The notes under the pieces were generated by a model. The model had not been told where the DNA came from and did not search any database. It saw only the letters and a list, made by a program, of their open reading frames with translations. Made by a program: the position numbers and the translations under genes. A stretch of 64,000 bases of DNA from Pyxicephalus adspersus (taxonomy: Eukaryota; Chordata; Amphibia; Anura; Pyxicephalidae): assembly GCF_032062135.1 (NCBI RefSeq), contig NC_092861.1:117623365-117687364 (forward strand). Direction: 5' to 3'. Positions 60,658-64,000 of this stretch are shown here, in pieces; within the stretch, counting starts at the first letter, position 1, and every line of letters starts with the position of its first letter.

Positions 60658-60785
60658 ATTATTATTATTATTATTATTATTAATAATAATAAACAGTATG
60701 TATATATAGCGCCAACATATTACCTAGCGCTGTACAATAAATAAGGGTTGCAAATGACAGTCAGATACAGACAGGAGGAGAGTAC
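60658..60785 (-). mobile_element. AAT-tail SINE-like repeat, copy 10
   Basis: (ATT)n tail of about 8 units, then TATATAGCGCCAACATATTA, GCGCTGTACAATAAATAAGG, GTTGCAAATGACAGTCAGAT, ACAGGAGGAGAGTACCCTG. Reverse orientation. Confidence 0.9.
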
Positions 60786-61013
60786 CCTGCTTATAATTTT
60801 AGAAATAAAAATAGTTTTAGTGTTTTTTTTGTGGTGTCCTCGGTGCTGTAGAAGAAACATTTTCAGCATAGCGTTGGTTGACTTTGAAAATGGCGGCTCA
60901 CATTGAGCCAGTGACCGGCTATGGGGATGAGGCAGCGTACAAATGGCATCAGTTAAGGCAAATCACTTATTTAATTTTCAAAGTGACAAAATACAGACAA
61001 ACTTACACAGCAG

Positions 61014-61165
61014 TAAGGGCTCTATTTGTAAAGCAGGGAATCATTCCCTCAGACATTCCCCTGTGGGAATCTTCCGGCTCCATGTGTATCAAAGGCAATA
61101 ATGAATTTGCACCAGGGAATGTTTACGGGAATTTCAGATTCCTTGTTTTATAAATAGAGCCCTAA
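61014..61165. mobile_element. Short MITE with TAA target duplication, copy 2
   Basis: Element 61017-61162 (146 bp) from GGGCTCTATTTGTAAAGCAG to TTGTTTTATAAATAGAGCCC, flanked by TAA on each side. Inverted ends of about 30 bp. Typical PIF/Harbinger-like MITE structure. Confidence 0.9.
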
Positions 61166-62081
61166 GCTGGGAATGTTTCTACTACAGCACATAAACTAGA
61201 GGGCACCTTTTATAATGGCGGCCATTGTTCCCTCCTAGGTGGGCCACTTTTCCCTCCTAGGTGGGCCACTTACTTCATTGTTGTGTTTGCAGTGCAGGAC
61301 ATGAAGGAACATTTCCCCATTGGGGACACAAAACACAACTATTGCCCACTTTATCCAACCTAAAAAAATTATTTAGATGTTTTAAAATGTATGTCGACGC
61401 ACAATGAAAACACACACAGCATATGTCTGCAATCCATTTCATTTAAAGACCCAGCAAGTGCAGACAATTATCCGTAGATCTGTCCATCTAACGGCCCTAT
61501 AAAAGTTCATGCATGGAAGGCGAGGACAGTGCTCGATGTAAACTATGTGGATGGGGAGGCTGGGTTAGTTTACCTCCGGGGCACTTATTAAACAGATAAA
61601 ATGGCATTCTTCCAATGATATATAAAACAGACTAAAAGAGAATAATTAGAAAAAGTTTATTAAGGGGTTTCATGCACTTTGAAGTGTATTTTGTATGGAG
61701 CAGGGGAGGATTTGAACCCCTATCAAGTTATTTTCTGCTCTCTGGGGGATTAGGCTGCCTCCTCTAAGTAGCAAACAAATGTTATGCAGGAGGGGGAGGG
61801 GAGAGTGGGCAATGCTGGGATTTTGGTATAATGGGGTCTTCAATGTATTGTTCCAAATGTTGTAAGCTTCAAAGAATTAGGAGAAGGCCTGCCTTGACCT
61901 TTTCCTGGATAGGACACATTGTTTTGTGTAGAACACCTGCACAAACCAGTGCAAAAGTTGTGTCTCCAAAAAAGATCACTGAGCTGTTTAAACAGAAAAG
62001 TTTGCCTGACGCCAATCTTTCACCCACAGCACCAAAATGGGGGTGACGTTCCACTGCATCCGACTAAATCTCGATGCAAGG
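61166..62081. other. Non-coding stretch, no gene seen
   Basis: Contains a short tandem CCTCCTAGGTGGGCCACTT (61232-61270, two copies). No exon supported. Confidence 0.5.
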
Positions 62082-62856
62082 GACTAGATCAGGCTTTCTG
62101 AATCTTTTTAAGATGGAGGAACCACTGAAATAACTTTAGGCCTTGGGGTACCCCTGCTATAATTACTATATGTATAATACATTAGTGACCAGTGGGAAGA
62201 ATGTCAGCCTTACATATAGCCTAAAGATTATTATTGGTGTCAATTAACATGACACAATTTTCCCATAGACCTAAACTAAATTTTCTATTTTAAATAAAGG
62301 GTAGACAACCCTTTATATAAAGTAAGAATATTATTGTTTCTTTTTTTTATTGCAACATCCATTTTTTTAGGAAAAAAAAAGGGTAAGGTCCCTCTGATTC
62401 TACGTTTATGACTGAATGGTTGTGCAAAGCCTCCAGGGATCCGTACGTCATGGATCCTGGGAGGCTCCTGGCTGCTCCTTCTGCGCTTGCCAGAAACTGA
62501 GCATGTGCAGAAGGGGCATTTTCCTACATTGATGGGAAAGAAATGCCGATCTTATGGATGCACTGCGTCACCCAATCTCGTTCCTGCGCAGTGCGAGATC
62601 GGATGATGTAGCCAGAAGAAGGAAGAGGATAGAGCAAGATGGCGACACCCAGTGCTCCCTTCGCATCAGGAGAAAGGAGGATTCTAGGATGGTGCAGAAT
62701 CCAATAAAGGACTTTTCCTACGTGATTAAGGGATCTGCGGAATTAAAGGTAAGTGTGATTTTTTTTTCAGTTTAGTTCCACTTTAAGGACCCCCAGTAAC
62801 CCCTGGATAAACCTTATGATTCCAGGGAACCCTGGTTGAGAAATACTGAACTAGAT
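62082..62856 (-). mobile_element. SPIN/Charlie-like hAT copy split by a nested MITE
   Basis: The hAT runs from CAGGCTTTCTGAATCTTTTT (62090) to GGTTGAGAAATACTG (62848). The flanks GACTAGAT (62082-62089) and AACTAGAT (62849-62856) agree in 7 of 8 bases, an aged 8-bp duplication. About 62262-62786 within it belongs to a different element. Confidence 0.88.
62262..62786 (+). mobile_element. GC-rich MITE, copy 2, nested in the hAT
   Basis: ATAGACCTAAACTAAATTTT, AAATAAAGGGTAGACAACCC, TGAGCATGTGCAGAAGGGGC, TCCTGCGCAGTGCGAGATCG, AAGATGGCGA (62636-62645), ATTAAAG/GTAAGTGT (GT at 62749) and CAGTTTAGTTCCACTTTAAG parallel the element at 14573-15083. Confidence 0.85.
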
Positions 62857-62974
62857 TGTCTTTTTGCAAGGTTTGACTTGCTTGCATTCCCTGAGAATAT
62901 TCCTGGAAGGATGGTGATGTGGAACAGCGATGTCAAGGAAGTACAAATCTAATATTTTTGTTGTATGTTCTCAC

Positions 62975-63272
62975 CATTGCCCTGACCTTTTTAACATAGG
63001 GGGAACCCCTAAATAACATTCAGATTTTCAGGGACCCCTTCTATAATTACTAAATTCTCAACTCACAGTATATTAGTGTGGTGGTCAGTAGAACGAAATG
63101 ACCCTTACATTGCTGGTTAGTGGGAGGAATGTCACTCTTCACTGATAGCCAAATAGATCTTTGGTGTCAGGTAGACTGACCTGAGAGGCACAAATAATCT
63201 GTTGTCAATGAACTATGTAGCAAACTCCTGGGGAATCCTAGAGTTCCAATGAACCCTGATTGAGAAATATTG
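62975..63272 (-). mobile_element. SPIN/Charlie-like hAT copy, degraded
   Basis: CATTGCCCTGACCTTTTTAA, then GGTGGTCAGTAGAACGAAAT, TAGTGGGAGGAATGTCACTC, and AACCCTGATTGAGAAATATTG. Same order as the copy at 62090. Confidence 0.75.
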
Positions 63273-63280
63273 CTTTAGAT

Positions 63281-63345
63281 CAGTGTTTCTCAGATAGGCT
63301 TCCTTCAGAGGTTGCTAGGGTTTCCTTTTTAGTGATAGGGATGTT
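63281..63345 (+). mobile_element. SPIN/Charlie-like hAT, left-end fragment
   Basis: CAGTGTTTCTCAGATAGGCT, TCCTTCAGAGGTTGCTAGGG, starting exactly 8 bp (CTTTAGAT) after the previous copy, in opposite orientation. Right end missing. Confidence 0.7.
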
Positions 63346-63381
63346 TTTTTTTACATTCTTTAAAGCACAATAGATTTATAA

Positions 63382-63382
<1 letters not shown>

Positions 63383-63422
<40 letters not shown>
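63383..63422. repeat. (AT)n microsatellite
   Basis: About 19 uninterrupted AT units. Confidence 0.95.
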
Positions 63423-63427
<5 letters not shown>

Positions 63428-64000
63428 ATATGATGTAAATATGGTATTAATATATAGTTTGCTCTATTTTCATTATGTCCAAACTCTAAAACATCTAAAA
63501 ACCCAAATACATCAAAAACATGTAAGCCAGCCCTAAAAATGATCTTCTCTTATTTTCTTCCTTTGATCTGAGTTATATTTGTCCCATATATATACAAACA
63601 AATTCTTTCCTTACTGCCAAAAAAATCAGTATACTCCTAACTGTAGTGAACTAATAATACTCTATTATATTCTTATAACTTGTTAGTAACCCTGCCTGGA
63701 TGTTCTCTGTAGAATACAAACCTATGTTATGTGGATAAGGCAAGGGATGGAGTTCTGTAGTCCTAATGCTCATTCTGTTATATGGTAACAATGCTGCTTC
63801 TTTCTTGTGCAGGAATGGGCATTCTGATATTAACATGATCACTAGTTCTCAAAAAGGATCTTCCCTTAAACAAAAGACCAGGCCAAAGTTAGAATTATAC
63901 TTTCATCATTACACCTGTGCATGTCTCCCTGTTCCAGAACTCAAGGCAAAGTTGTCGATAGTGGTGCTGTCAACAGTTGTAAATGCAGGGCTTCTTGGTG
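63423..64000. other. Non-coding stretch to the window end
   Basis: AT-rich, no recognised repeat or exon. Confidence 0.5.

Noticed and set aside
60878..61153. 91-codon frame beginning near ATGGCGGCTCACATTGAGCC
   Set aside because: The start looks gene-like, but the frame runs into a MITE at 61017 and no donor was found before it; kept out of the annotation.
1..64000. Search for CRISPR arrays, operons, tRNA or rRNA genes
   Set aside because: The regularly spaced repeats are eukaryotic minisatellites or palindromes, and no cloverleaf or rRNA segment was recognised.

Overview
The window reads as nuclear DNA of a frog, most likely a neobatrachian (ranoid) anuran. The base composition is AT-rich, no long open reading frame is present, and the sequence is densely covered by short interspersed elements of types I associate with frog genomes. 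These include a SINE-like repeat ending in an (AAT)n tail, GTACACAC-ended miniature inverted-repeat elements (MITEs), a palindromic GGCCTGATTTATTAAAG MITE, SPIN/Charlie-like hAT elements and a CR1/L2-type LINE tail. The species assignment is an inference from these families.

The only host-gene signal I can support is on the minus strand. A GC-box/CpG-containing putative promoter and first exon lie at about 59.98-60.2 kb, with a clean splice donor. A small internal exon (30912-30998) and a second internal exon (12888-12988) follow, each with good splice sites on both sides. The reading frame stays open across all three and the phases agree (0, 0, then 2), so they are plausibly the 5' exons of one gene. 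Its introns would be about 29 kb and 18 kb, and it would continue beyond the left edge. I do not recognise the protein. The visible part has a short tryptophan/phenylalanine-containing N terminus followed by a charged, probably helical segment.

The rest is intron or upstream DNA filled with mobile-element relics. The left third (1-12 kb) has two hAT elements with perfect 8-bp target duplications (2504-2844 and 6316-6608), two palindromic MITEs and an old local duplication near 5.2-5.5 kb. The 12-31 kb interval has the 3' coding exon, a tandem pair of different MITEs (14.57-15.38 kb), a cluster of three GTACACAC MITEs (22.7-25.5 kb) and several AAT-tail repeats. The 31-60 kb interval holds a nested LINE, a 43-bp minisatellite, and an 870-bp TA-flanked element built of nested palindromes (52.0-52.9 kb). 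The right end has a textbook nested insertion (one MITE inside an hAT copy, 62.09-62.86 kb).

No rRNA, tRNA, CRISPR or bacterial-type genes were seen. Most open frames are chance frames or lie within repeats. Element boundaries without a stated target duplication are approximate by about 10 bp.
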